Origin: Paraescarpia echinospica
Lineage: Eukaryota > Annelida > Polychaeta > Sabellida > Siboglinidae
Direction of reading: 5' to 3'
Length of the DNA stretch: 64,000 nt
NCBI GenBank assembly: GCA_020002185.1
Contig: CM034544.1
Span: 33,046,066-33,110,065 of the forward strand
In this document: one piece after another, positions 1-12,403 of the stretch
How the letters are laid out: each line of letters begins with the position of its first letter
Position numbering within the stretch: the stretch's first letter is position 1
Made by a program: the position numbers and the translations under genes
Notes under the pieces: generated by a model
Told to the model about the DNA's origin: nothing
Seen by the model: the letters and a program-made list of their open reading frames with translations, nothing else
The model's database searches: none

Positions 1-774
1 TGCCAGTGCGACCTGGCACCAACACTCATCAAGGATGGATGTGATAACATCACATGCCAAATTGGCTGAAAATTGATATAGATTTGACATGAGAAAGACT
101 TAGAGGTGATCAGTGACAGCTCTCACACGAACACATTATCAATCTAAAGCTAAGCAACATGTAATAAAACCATACGACTAAAAGACGTCACATTTTCTTG
201 GTTTGAAATCGCTATTTTTTACTTGAAATTTTGTATAAATCAGTATGGCAATATCACCGGCTAACCAGCCTATATAATTCCTATTGCAGACATGTGTTAT
301 CATCTGACCGCTACTGAACATAAGCAATCTGCTGCATTCTGTCGGAAATCTGACTATCATCAAAATTATTTTCTTTTCAATTACTATAAATTTGTCAGTG
401 CCATTTATACTTGAATATAATACATGGAAATATAAACTTGATCACAATTTGTACATATGAAGTAAATGTGTTGAAATGGAATATATCCAGATTCTTCCCT
501 CAAACAGAAAATCTGTACTGTATATGAGAAAACTATAATTACTGTGGTGGCCTGTCTAGGGTGGGTTGATTATTGGATGGTGACAGTGCTTAGTGATCTT
601 TGGACAGTGACAGACAGGCTGTCTGGTCAGATGTCCGTGTCCTGTGGAGATGACCATAGCAGTGACAGTGACCAACAAGAGGCTGAGTGACAAGTCTTAT
701 ATTGGGTCATTAGGCAGCCTTCACACCACATCACTTGGACACAGCTCATGGACAACTGTAGGACAATAGGAGGG
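1..774. other. AT-rich non-coding sequence, no recognisable gene
   Basis: This is AT-rich single-copy-looking DNA with short chance ORFs only. On the gene model above it is intron sequence or more distal glypican-locus DNA. No exon with glypican cysteine motifs was seen. Confidence 0.5.
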
Positions 775-1062
<288 letters not shown>

Positions 1063-1114
1063 TGTGTGCGCACATGTGTCTGTGAGATGAGTTGTATGCA
1101 AATAAGTTATTAAA

Positions 1115-1345
1115 TTCACATTGTGTACAACTGAGTTATACACATTCACAATGTGTACAAGTGAGTTGTATACATTCATGATATGTACAAATAAGTTGTG
1201 CACATTTACACTGTGTACAAGTGAGTTGTATACATTTATATTGTGTGTAAGTGAGTAGTGTACAACATTTGTATACATGTGCATTTCATTTTATGTACAA
1301 CATGAGTTGAGTACATTTGAGTTGTGTACAATGAATGATGTACAT
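1115..1345. repeat. 30-bp minisatellite, five clear copies plus decayed flank
   Basis: The unit carries TGTGTACAAGTGAGTTGTAT with period 30. Five copies can be laid out at 1115, 1145, 1175, 1205 and 1235. After 1264 the same GTACA and GAGTTG motifs continue irregularly to about 1345. The copies are quite diverged, so this array is old compared with most others here. It abuts the TG microsatellite. Confidence 0.85.
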
Positions 1346-3500
1346 TGGTACAACTATTGAGACAACGCCATAGTTCCAGCCCTCCAGCCAGGAACCACCC
1401 TAGTCACTGTACTGAGTTCTGTAGAAGACACGTACACAGAGCAGAGACGATGGTAGTGGCATGAGATAGTGAGGTTGGCACACCAAACGATGTTTATAAA
1501 GTAGCCTGCATGTCACACTGACAGAGGCAGACTGCTGCACACATCAGACTGTCAGACTGTAGGCGCACTGCCAAGTCAATGTGGAGATGTTAGTGTAAGG
1601 CCAAGGGATCTCCTTCTGTAATCTCTTCAGGTCTGACAGCCGCGGTGCATCTCAATGAGACTCACCAAGCGCCTGGCTGTGATTCATGTGACCTCCTGCA
1701 GCTCACAGCCTTGAGTCAACCACGCAATCTACTCTACCCTGGCACGCAATTTACACGCAGTGATGGCACTACCAGTACTAAGCACTGTCACACGCAATGG
1801 CTGCACTACAAGTACGATGCATGCAATTTTGTTTTTTTCAACAATTGATCATATTCCTTCTAGTGAAACTTCATTAATTTTGTTTTAAATAAAATTATTT
1901 GTAGTTGTTTTTAACCCCCAAAAAGGACTTTTAAATAAACAGAATTCTAGAAGGCCAGTCCGTAAGTTTCCGGCTCACAGTTATGTAAATCTACATCCAA
2001 CAACCTTGTATGAGCTTGTGGGCCACACGTTCGTTTTCAAGTGTGCCTAGCAGTAAACATTTGTTCTATCAATTTTCCAAACAAAATAGTGGCTACCTCC
2101 AACTTAAAATGTTTCTATGAACTAGCAAATTTTATTTATCACCGAAACATGTATTTCTGAAAATGATAACAGGAGAAAGGTATTTCCCATCGATAATATT
2201 TGAACCAACCAAGATGTACTAATAAATGGAGTGTTGCAATAACTGTACTTAAAATAGTGTTTAATTTAACAAATTAAATCATTGCAGCAGATTCACAAAG
2301 ATGACACATTATAATGCTGCATAAAGATATATTAGTAAAACAACAATAAAGATTATCTTAAGATAAGAATGAGCTTATTCCCACAGAAGATACTTAATAA
2401 ATAAAATGAACCACAGATGACTAATGGTTGTTAAAAACTTTACTAAATATTTAAAGAGCTGTACTTAATTCAAACTGACATGTTGGTGTAAATGTGACAC
2501 CGTACATCTAAACAATGGATACATCACAACACAACATAGATTTAACCAGATTTAACAAGTAATACACATTGCTAACTTTAATCTTAATCCTAAGTTGACC
2601 TCTGCTGACCTCCGACAAGTGTTGTCTGTCCTGGCCACCAGGTGGCTAGACACACCCTCAGCAGTGCGCCATGAACATATACGTAGGGACAGATCACCAT
2701 TTTATTTCCTGTTAAAGGTAAATGAATAATGTGTCAGCCATTCTGAGATGGTCCCCTGGTTAATCAATTTCCAGGATTTCTTGCACCCTAAATAAATAGT
2801 TTATGATATCGAGGAATGGACGGATTTACAGACTACCACAATCACTAACATATCTGGTTGGTTGGCAGCGTATGAACATAGCAATGATGGAAGGATCCCC
2901 TGCGTACGAGGACATACTCCAATCTGATTGGAGTATGTCCAGGGAACATTGTGCAACATGAATTTCTTTAAAAAGGACCAAATAATGTTTATGAAAATAG
3001 CACTGCATGTCGCTAACAAGAAAACACAGATATATGTTTTAATAAAACTAGATTATAATAATTTCACAATGTGAAACTATTAAAACATTTCTAACATTGA
3101 CCTGAATGGAAAATTAAAATAGCGGCCTACACCCACATGTCACTTAACTGGGTGACAGGGTTAATGCCCGAGAGGAGAGGTGTTTTTTCTGTTGCCTGCA
3201 GTGGTTTTAATCAAGCACAATAAAAACTCTGCGATGGGGTGTAGAGTTTCGAGGGCTGCAGGACAGACAGGGAGATGATGTAAGAGGAAAACAAAATACC
3301 CCAAATTGTGGGGTTGTGGGGTGACAATCTAACCCAACAGGAGAGTGATGTATGTCTCTGCACCAAGTCTGGCCAGTTGTGTGTTTGTAATTGACACAAT
3401 ACAGACTCTGAATCAACCAAACACCATCACTCCTCGGTGACAGATGTTATCTGTCTTATGCTGGCATACCAGGGACATCACATGCAAGTCACATGTCCTG
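1346..3500. other. AT-rich non-coding stretch with one perfect short palindrome
   Basis: No gene, RNA or transposon end could be supported over these 2.1 kb. ORFs up to about 72 codons show no family features. The one structure is the 31-bp palindrome at 2910-2940, listed separately. Confidence 0.5.
2910..2940. repeat. Perfect 15-bp inverted repeat with 1-nt spacer
   Basis: The arm GGACATACTCCAATC is followed by a single T and then its exact reverse complement. This forms a near-perfect cruciform or hairpin in otherwise plain sequence. Confidence 0.9.
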
Positions 3501-3539
3501 GCCAGTGGCGGTGAATGAGGCCTGGTGGGAACACACTCA

Positions 3540-3715
3540 CTCAAAGCAATCCCTTACCCTTTAAACTCTCAATCCCTTCCCATCAAACTTCAAAGTCTCA
3601 ATCTCTTCCTTGTGAAGCTTCGAATCTTTCCCTTCGAATTTTCATTCCATTCCCTATGAAGCCTCAATCCTTTTCCTTCAAAATCCTTTATTTCCCATTT
3701 GAAACTGTATATTTG
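3540..3715. repeat. Degenerate pyrimidine-rich repeat (CTCAATC / CTTCC motifs)
   Basis: Motifs such as CTCAATCCCTTCC and CTCAATCTCTTCC recur roughly every 30 bp with heavy divergence. The stretch leads directly into the 45-bp array that starts at 3724. Confidence 0.45.
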
Positions 3716-3723
3716 TTCAGCCA

Positions 3724-4488
3724 GGAACCCTCCCAACCCCCAAGGAAGGAACTAACAAGGAAATGGAAGGAACCCTCCCAACCCCCAAGGAACTAACTAA
3801 CAAGGAAATGGAAGGAACCCTCCCAACCCCCAAGGAAGAAACTAACAAGGAAATGGAAGGAACCCTCCCAACCCGCAAGGAAGGTACTAACAAGGAAATG
3901 GAAGGAACCCTCCCAACCCCCAAGGAAGGAATTAACAAGGAAATGGAAGGAACCCTCCTAACCCCCAAGGAAGGAACTAACAAGGAAATGGAAGGAACCC
4001 TCCCAACCCACAAGGAAGGAATTAACAAGGAAATGGAAGGAACCCTCCTAACCCCCAAGGAAGGAACTAACAAGGAAATGGAAGGAACCCTCCCAACCCC
4101 CAAGGAAGGAACTAACAAGGAAATGGAAGGAACCCTCCTAACCCCCAAGGAAGGAACTAACAAGGAAATGGAAGGAACCCTCCCAACCCCCAAGGAAGGA
4201 ACTAACAAGGAAATGGAAGGAACCCTCCCAACCTCTAAGGAAGGAACTAACAAGGAAATGGAAGGAACCCTCCCAACCCGCAAGGAAGGAACTAACAAGG
4301 AAATGGAAGGAACCCTCCCAACCCCCAAGGAAGGAACTAACAAGGAAATGGAAGGAACCCTCCCAACCCCCAAGGAATGAACTAACAAGGAAATGGAAGG
4401 AACCCTCCCAACCCCCAAGGAAGGAACTAACAAGGAAATGGAAGGAACCCTCCCAACCCCCAAGGAAGGAACTAACAAGGAAATGTAA
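3724..4488. repeat. 45-bp minisatellite, 17 copies
   Basis: The unit begins GGAACCCTCCCAACCCCCAA and ends in AACAAGGAAATGGAA. The period is exactly 45 for 17 copies with no indels and few substitutions. Because 45 is divisible by three and the unit lacks stops, it opens a 205-codon plus-strand frame (15-residue period, MEGTLPTPKEGTNKE) and a 263-codon minus-strand frame. Neither has a domain, and simultaneous openness on both strands argues that both are artefacts. Confidence 0.95.
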
Positions 4489-4710
4489 GGAAAGGGGTCA
4501 GACCACATTAGATTTTACCTAGGCAGCCATTATAACGTTTCCTTCATTTTTTGCAAAATGCTATTTACACAAAATGCACTCTTTCACTGGATAATGGCGG
4601 ACGAATCCTTAATGTGGCCTCACGCCAAAACTTGTGAAGGATTCACAGAGTGGTGGTCTGTGTCTTACCCACTGGGTGTGTAGTGTATGTGTGGATGGGG
4701 CACTTAGGTT

Positions 4711-5839
4711 GATAATAAAGCGGAACCTCACTATTAAGGCCACCCTTACAATGATAATAGAGCAGTAACTCACTATTAAGGCCACCCTCACAATGATAAT
4801 AGAGCAGTAACTCACTATTAAGGCCACCCTCACAATTATAATAGAGCAGTAACTCACTATTAAGGCCACCCTTACAATGATAATAGAGTAGTAACTCACT
4901 ATTAAGGCCACCCTCACAATGATAATAGAGCAGTAACTCACTATTAAGGCCACCCTCACAATGATAATAGAGCAGTAACTCACTATTAAGGCCACCCTCA
5001 CAATGATAATAGAGCAGTAACTCACTATTAAGGCCACCCTCACAATGATAATAGAGCAGTATCTCACTATTAAGGCCACCCTCACAATGATAATAGAACA
5101 GTAACTCACTATTAAGGCCACCCTCACAATGATAATAGAACAGTAACTCACTATTAAGGCCACCCTTACAATGATAATAGAGCAGTAACTCACTATTAAG
5201 GCCACCCTCACAATGATAATAGAGCAGTAACTCACTATTAAGGCCACCCTCACAATGATAATAGAGCAGTAACTCGCTATTAAGGCCACCCTCACATTTA
5301 TAACAGAGCAGTAACTCACTAGTAAGGCCACCCTCACAATGATAGAGCAGTAACTCAATATTAAGGCCACCCTCACATTGATAATAGAGTAGTAAATCAC
5401 TATTAAGGCCACCCTCACATTTATAATAGAGCAGTAAATCACTATTAAGGCCACCCTCACAATGATAATAGAACAGTAACTCACTATTAAGGCCACCCTC
5501 ACAATGATAATAGAGCAGTAACTCACTATTAAGGCCACCCTCACATTGATAATAGAGCAGTAATTCACTATTAAGGCCACCCTCACAATTATAATAGAGC
5601 AGAACCTCACTATTAAGGTAACCCTCACATAATAATAGAGCAGTAACTCAGTATTAAGGTCACCCTCACAATAATAATAGAACAGAACCTTACTATTAAG
5701 GTCACCCTCACGTTGATAATAGAGCAGAACCTCACTATTAAGGTAACCCTCACACTGATAATAGAGCGGAACCCCATTATTAAGGTCACCCTCACATTGA
5801 TAATAGAGCGGAACCTCACTATTAAGGTCACCCTCACGA
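4711..5839. repeat. 42-bp satellite, about 27 copies, derived from a MITE end
   Basis: The unit contains CTCACTATTAAGGCCACCCT plus GATAATAGAGCAG. Outer units (first copy and those after about 5600) read GGAACCTCACTATTAAGGTC, nearly the same as the terminal inverted repeat end of the MITE copies at 32069 and 44183. Inner units have drifted to GTAACTCACTATTAAGGCC. A 339-codon minus-strand frame (14-residue period) results from the unit length and is not a gene. Confidence 0.93.
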
Positions 5840-6047
5840 CTGAAACTGAACTGAATAGCAAGGTGCCCATCTGAGCCCAGATTCCTGGGGGTATAGATGC
5901 AATAGAAGTATATATTATTTATTATTATATTAGTGGGACTAATTTCCTACACTTTCTGTTATGGAAATAATTTGGGACTGTCGTAGGGTGTCCTTAATTG
6001 TGAGGTGGCTGTATTAGCAAGATAATCAGAAAGCGAGGTTGAACTGT
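4711..6047 (+). mobile_element. Pogo/Tigger-like MITE expanded internally into a satellite
   Basis: After the array, 5835-6047 continues with the body and right end of the same MITE family: GGGACTGTCGTAGGGTG, CCTTAATTGTGAGGTGGCTG, then AAGCGAGGTTGAACTG followed by TA. Intact copies at 32069-32255 and 44183-44370 have the same order in about 188 bp. Here the left end segment is multiplied about 27-fold and there is extra sequence around 5850-5940. The original left TA flank is not preserved. Confidence 0.72.
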
Positions 6048-6067
6048 ATTATAATCATATACATAGA

Positions 6068-6398
6068 GGAGTGCCGTGGTGCAGTGTCTAGAGCTTCAGA
6101 CTCTCGACTGAGAGAACCTGGGATTTGAATCCTGTGCTGCGATGTCAAACCTTTGGCAAGTTCGTTCACTCTACGTTGCTGTAGTTCACTCAGCTGTATG
6201 AATGAGTACCTGGCTATAGATAGTAGTGGGTATTTGTGTATGAATAGTTTTTGCGCATTAATTGCAGCATGGCTGAATGATTCCCAGATAAGTCAAGATG
6301 GTTTTCAATTGAACAGGTCAGCCAGGGAGTAAAGTGTAAAGCACTTTGAGCAGTCCTGAGCACTAGCTACTGCGCTGTATAAGAACTTACCTTTACTT
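6068..6398 (+). mobile_element. tRNA-derived SINE, copy 1
   Basis: The head is tRNA-like: GTGCCGTGGTGCAGTG (A-box region) followed by GGGATTTGAATCCTG (B-box region, close to GGTTCGANTCC). A shared body follows (CTCAGCTGTATGAATGAG, GTACCTGGCTATAG). The tail AAAGCACTTTGAGCAGTCC...GCGCTGTATAAGAAC resembles the AAAGCGCTTTGAG...GCGCTATATAA tails of several animal SINEs (established pattern, from memory). It starts 21 bp after the MITE at 6047. It should be Pol III transcribed if intact; box decay suggests a fossil. Confidence 0.8.
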
Positions 6399-6433
6399 TC
6401 ACATGCTTAACACATAGCCTGTGTAAGCTGTAA

Positions 6434-7060
6434 GGGAAGACACTACATACCTTGTTAGTGACCAAGGTTGGGTGAGAAGGGAAGACACTACATACCTTGG
6501 TAGTGAGCAAGGTTGGATGAGAAGGGAAGACACTACATACCTTGGTAGTGACCAAGGTTGGGTGAGAAGGAAGACACTACATACCTTGGTAGTGAGCAAG
6601 GTTGGATGAGAAGGGAAGACACTACATACCTTGGTAGTGACCAAGGTTGGGTGAGAAGGGAAGACACTACATACCTTGGTAGTGAGTAAGGTTGGATGAG
6701 AAGGGAAGACACTACATACCTTGGTAGTGACCAAGGTTGGGTGAGAAGGGAAGACACTACATACCTTGTTAGTGACCAAGGTTGGGTGAGAAGGGAAGAC
6801 ACTACATACCCTGGTAGTGACCATGGTTGGGTGAGAAGGAAGACACTACATACCTTGGTAGTGAGCAAGGTTGGACGAGAAGGGAAGACACTATATATCT
6901 TGGTAGTGACCAAGGTTGGGTGAGAAGGGAAGACACTACATACCTTGGTAGTGAGTAAGGTTGGATGAGAAGGGAAGACACTACATACCTTGGTAGTGAC
7001 CAAGGTTGGGTGAGAAGGGAAGACACTACATACCTTGGTAGTGACCAAGGTTGGATGAGA
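6434..7060. repeat. 45-bp minisatellite with 90-bp alternation, about 14 copies
   Basis: The unit carries GAAGACACTACATACCTTGG and TAGTGACCAAGGTTGGGTGAG. Two versions often alternate: GTGACCAAGGTTGGGTGAG and GTGAGCAAGGTTGGATGAG, giving an emerging dimer. One-base indels (GAGAAGG versus GAGAAGGG) shift the overlapping frames. It starts about 35 bp after the SINE tail. Confidence 0.93.
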
Positions 7061-7444
7061 GGAGGTTTCTCAGGTAGGATCCAGTTGACTGTAGGGCGGC
7101 GTGAAGGTCCTCCTCCGCTGTCCGGTGGTACTTTCTCTCCGTCCGTCGCGTACAACATGACATCCTGGTTGGTTCGTGCTTGCCTTTATAACACACCTCC
7201 ATGGCAGCGTCTGTGGCAGAGTGGTCAAAGGTCAGACTACAGGTTCACAAGATCACACATGTATCTATAAGACAAATAAAATTATGATTTGTTTAATGTT
7301 ATATAAATGGATTTATTTGTAATTTGTAATAAATTATGATAGTATGTACATGTACCCATACAGGCATTTAAGTACACATTTCTTAATGTTAAGTGTATAG
7401 ATATGTTATATCTAATTTCATCATACATAAATACACATACTCAT
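7061..7444. other. CpG-bearing unique stretch, no gene identified
   Basis: About 7075-7160 is locally CpG-rich (GGCGGCGTGAAGG, CCGTCCGTCGCG), unlike its surroundings, which hints at a recently inserted sequence. A weak tRNA A-box-like stretch at about 7210-7225 has no matching B box. The rest is AT-rich. Confidence 0.4.
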
Positions 7445-7450
7445 TCATTT

Positions 7451-7657
7451 ACACGCACGCACACACACACGCGTACACACAAGCGTACACACATGCACAC
7501 ACGCGTACACACACACACACACACGCGTACACACAAGCGTACACACATGCACACACACACACACACGCGCGTACACACATGCACACACGCGTACACACAA
7601 GCGTACATGCGCGCACACACACAAACATAGGCACGCGCGTGTGTGCACACACAAGTG
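7451..7657. repeat. Compound (AC)n microsatellite with GCGTAC and GCATG interruptions
   Basis: Runs of AC are punctuated by GCGTACACAC and ATGCACAC. Overlapping Thr-His and Cys-Val frames are artefacts. Confidence 0.95.
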
Positions 7658-7740
7658 TATATTTAGTTATAAATAAGAACTGACACTCTCTGACAGGTTA
7701 AGTTATGACCAACATAAATATTATGCCCCACGCCCAATGT

Positions 7741-7850
7741 CCAGAAGTGTGTGGCTGTAGTCCACCCCACAGTGTACAGGGGGTATGGCTGTAGTTCACC
7801 CCACAGTGTCCAGGGGTATATGGCTGTAGTTCACCCCACAGTGTCAGCTC
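7741..7850. repeat. 35-bp repeat, three copies
   Basis: TGGCTGTAGTTCACCCCACA occurs with period about 34-35 at 7752, 7786 and 7821. Confidence 0.85.
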
Positions 7851-8344
7851 TCAACAGGGAGCACTTTTTCTGACAGCCAAACACCTCTCAACACATGTTT
7901 GTTGCATGGATACAGCTTTGAGAGGTAATTATCACCACAAGGAGCTCCCTGTCCCCTCCTACACACCACATACTATTACAGGGGGCGCATTAACAAGTGC
8001 TACATCCTTATGGTGTAATATATAGGGGTACATATAAAAAAACTAGGGTGAGCAGTCAATATAATGGGGTAACAATGCCTCAACCATGTGGACTGTTTGG
8101 ACACCCTATGGCAATAGATGGGGTAAAACCCTGAGTGTGACATCAACACAATGACACACAGGTGTCGAACAACAGTCCAGCACTTTAACTGCTTGACCCC
8201 CGCATCCACTTTAACCCAGCCACAGTATAACCCGGCTGACAGTTGGTTCAACCACATTGTAGGGTTGTAGCACCTAATGTATCCCACCCTCCCCCAGAGT
8301 GATGTCATCAGTCTCTAATGCACTTGTCACTACATGTTCAGGGG
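7851..8344. other. Unique non-coding stretch
   Basis: No feature is recognised. A 102-codon minus-strand frame (8000-8308) has no domain signature. Confidence 0.4.
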
Positions 8345-8893
8345 GGTTGATCATCATGGTTATAGCTAATGGATCATCATGGTTATAGTTAGTAGATCAT
8401 CATGGTTATAGCTAGTAGATCACCATGGTTATAGCTAGTAGATCACCATGGTTATAGCTAGTAGATCACCATGGTTATAGCTAGTAGATCATCATGGTTA
8501 TAGCTAGTAGATCATCATGGTCATAGCTAGTATATCATCATGGTTATAGCTAGTATATCATCATGGTTATAGCTAGTAGACCATCATGGTTATAGCTAGT
8601 ATATCATCATGGTTTTAGTTAGTGGATCATCATGGTTATAGTTAGTGGATCATCATGGTTATAGCTAGTGGATCATCATGGTTATAGCTAGTGGATCATC
8701 ATGGTTATAGCTAGTATATCATCATAGTTATAGCTAGTGGATCATCATGGTTATAGCTAGTATATCATCATAGTTATAGCTAGTATATCATCATGGTTAT
8801 AGCTAGTAGATCATCATGATTACAGCCAGTAGATCATCATGGTTATAGCTAGTGGATCACCATGGTTATAGCTAGTAGATCATCATGGTTATG
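8345..8893. repeat. 23-bp minisatellite, about 24 copies
   Basis: The unit is built from GATCATCATGGTTATAGCTA plus GTA. Substitutions are frequent (GATCACC, TATATC, GTGGATC). The motif GATCATGGTT is shared with the neighbouring 54-bp unit. Confidence 0.95.
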
Positions 8894-8983
8894 GCACATA
8901 CAAGTAGACCACGATTGCTACAGCAAAGCCATTGTTGTAGTGAACCAATTAGAATGTAATTGTTACAACAATTACATCATCAG

Positions 8984-11900
8984 GATTACAGCAAGTTGTG
9001 ATCATGGTTCTAACAATCAGATAACTGTACTTACTGTGATTACAGCAAGTTGTGATCATGGTTCTAACAATGAGATAACTGTACTTACTGTGATCACAGC
9101 AAGTTGTGATCATGGTTCTAACAATGAGATAACTGTACTTACTGTGATTACAGCAAGTTGTGATCATGGTTCTAACAATGAGATAACTGTACTTACTGTG
9201 ATTACAGCAAGTTGTGATCATGGTTCTAACAATGAGATAACTGTACTTACTGTGATCACAGCAAGTTGTGATCATGGTTCTAACAATGAGATAACTGTAC
9301 TTACTGTGATTACAGCAAGTTGTGATCATGGTTCTAACAATGAGATAACTGTACTTACTGTGATTACAGCAAGTTGTGATCATGGTTCTAACAATGAGAT
9401 AACTGTACTTACTGTGATTACAGCAAGTTGTGATCATGGTTCTAACAATGAGATAATTGTACTTACTGTGATTACAGCAAGTTGTGATCATGGTTCTAAC
9501 AATGAGATAACTGTACTTACTGTGATTACAGCAAGTTGTGATCATGGTTCTAACAATGAGATAACTGTACTTACTGTGATTACAGCAAGTTGTGATCATG
9601 GTTCTAACAATGAGATAACTGTACTTACTGTGATCACAGCAAGTTGTGATCATGGTTCTAACAATGAGATAACTGTACTTACTGTGATTACAACAAGTTG
9701 TGATCATGGTTCTAACAATGAGATAACTGTACTTACTGTGATTACAGCAAGTTGTGATCATGGTTCTAACAATGAGATAACTGTAACAATGAGATAACTG
9801 TGATTACAGCAAGTTGTGATCATGGTTCTAACAATGAGATAACTGTACTTACTGTGATTACAGCAAGTTGTGATCATGGTTCTAACAATGAGATAACTGT
9901 ACTTACTGTGATCACAGCAAGTTGTGATCATGGTTCTAACAATGAGATAACTGTACTTACTGTGATTACAACAAGTTGTGATCATGGTTCTAACAATGAG
10001 ATAACTGTACTTACTGTGATTACAGCAAGTTGTGATCATGGTTCTAACAATGAGATAACTGTACTTACTGTGATTACAGCAAGTTGTGATCATGGTTCTA
10101 ACAATGAGATAACTGTACTTACTGTGATTACAGCAAGTTGTGATGTTGGTTCTAACAATGAGATAACTGTACTTACTGTGATCACAGCAAGTTGTGATCA
10201 TGGTTGTAACAATGAGATAACTGTACTTACTGTGATCACAGCAAATTGTGATCATGGTTCTAACAATGAGATAACTGTACTTACTGTGATTACAGCAAGT
10301 TGTGATGTTGGTTCTAACAATGAGATAACTGTACTTACTGTGATCACAGCAAGTTGTGATCATGGTTCTAACAATGAGATAACTGTAGTTACTGTGATCA
10401 CAGCAAATTGTGATCATGGTTCTAACAATGAGATAACTGTACTTACTGTGATTACAGCAAGTTGTGATGTTGGTTCTAACAATGAGATAACTGTACTTAC
10501 TGTGATCACAGCAAGTTGTGATCATGGTTCTAACAATGAGATAACTGTACTTACTGTGATTACAGCAAGTTGTGATGTTGGTTCTAACAATGAGATAACT
10601 GTACTTACTGTGATCACAGCAAGTTGTGATCATGGTTCTAACAATGAGATAACTGTAGTTACTGTGATTACAGCAAGTTGTGATGTTGGTTCTAACAATG
10701 AGATAACTGTACTTACTGTGATCACAGCAAGTTGTGATCATGGTTCTAACAATGAGATAACTGTAGTTACTGTGATTACAACAAGTTGTGATCATGGTTC
10801 TAACAATGAGATAACTGTAGTTACTGTGATTACAACAAGTTGTGATCATGGTTCTAACAATGAGATAACTGTACTTACTGTGATTACAGCAAGTTGTGAT
10901 GTTGGTTCTAACAATGAGATAACTGTACTTACTGTGATCACAGCAAGTTGTAATCATGGTTCTAACAATGAAATAACTGTACTTACTGTGATCACAGCAA
11001 GTTGTGATCATGGTTTTAACAATGAGATAACTGTACTTACTGTGATTACAGCAAGTTGTGATCATGGTTCTAACAATGAGATAACTGTACTTACTGTGAT
11101 TACAGCAAGTTGTGATCATGGTTCTAACAATGAGATAACTGTACTTACTGTGATCACAGCAAGTTGTGATCATGGTTCTAACAATGAGATAACTGTACTT
11201 ACTGTGGTTACAGCAAGTTGTGATCATGGTTCTAACAATGAGATAACTGTACTTACTGTGTCACAGCAAGTTGTGATCATGGTTTTAACAATGAGATAAC
11301 TGTACTTACTGTGATCACAGCAAGTTGTGATCATGGTTTAACAATGAGATAACTGTACTTACTGTGATCACAGAAGTTGTGATCATGGTTCTAACAATGA
11401 GATAACTGTACTTACTGTGATTACAGCAAGTTGTGATCATGGTTCTAACAATGAGATAACTGTACTTACTGTGATCACAGCAAGTTGTGATCATGGTTCT
11501 AACAATGAGATAACTGTACTTACTGTGATTACAGCAAGTTGTGATCATGGTTCTAACAATGAGATAACTGTACTTACTGTGATGTGATCATGGATTCTAA
11601 TCAATCATGGTTCTAACAATGAAATAACTGTACTTACTGTGATCACAGCAAGTTGTGATCATGGTTTTAACAATGAGATAACTGTACTTACTGTGATTAC
11701 AGCAAGTTGTGATTGGTTCTAACAATGAGATAACTGTACTTACTGTGATTACAGCAAGTTGTGATCATGGTTCTAACAATGAGATAACTGTACTTACTGT
11801 GATCACAGCAAGTTGTGATCATGGTTCTAACAATGAGATAACTGTACTTACTGTGGTTACAGCAAGTTGTGATCATGGTTCTAACAATGAGATAACTGTA

Positions 11901-12403
11901 CTTACTGTGTCACAGCAAGTTGTGATCATGGTTTTAACAATGAGATAACTGTACTTACTGTGATCACAGCAAGTTGTGATCATGGTTTTAACAATGAGAT
12001 AACTGTACTTACTGTGATTACAGCAAGTTGTGATCATGGTTCTAACAATGAGATAACTGTACTTACTGTGATTACAGCAAGTTGTGATCATGGTTCTAAC
12101 AATGAGATAACTGTACTTACTGTGATCACAGCAAGTTGTGATCATGGTTCTAACAATGAGATAATTGTACTTACTGTGATTACAGCAAGTTGTGATCATG
12201 GTTCTAACAATGAGATAACTGTACTTACTGTGATTACAGCAAGTTGTGATCATGGTTCTAACAATGAGATAACTGTACTTACTGTGATTACAGCAAGTTG
12301 TGATCATGGTTCTAACAATGAGATAACTGTACTTACTGTGATTACAGCAAGTTGTGATCATGGTTCTAACAATGAGATAACTGTACTTACTGTGATCACA
12401 GCA
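8984..12403. repeat. 54-bp satellite, about 63 copies
   Basis: The unit contains GATTACAGCAAGTTGTGATC and ATGGTTCTAACAATGAGATA, then ACTGTACTTACTGT. The frequent TGTGATCACA version is a perfect palindrome. Because the unit is 18 codons without stops, long frames open on both strands (up to 499 codons plus and 489 minus), broken only by small indels near 9785, 11255, 11335, 11375, 11580 and 11715. A GATGTTGG variant recurs at multiples of 54 bp between 10142 and 10900. Dual-strand openness and unit homogenisation show a satellite, not a protein. Confidence 0.96.

Noticed and set aside
7205..7260. tRNA-like A box (GTGGCAGAGTGGTCAAAGG)
   Set aside because: No acceptor pairing and no acceptable B box; a chance match or a decayed fragment.
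9800..11299. 499-codon plus frame and overlapping 489-codon minus frame
   Set aside because: Both strands are open at once because the 54-bp unit lacks stops; indels between units would frameshift a real protein.
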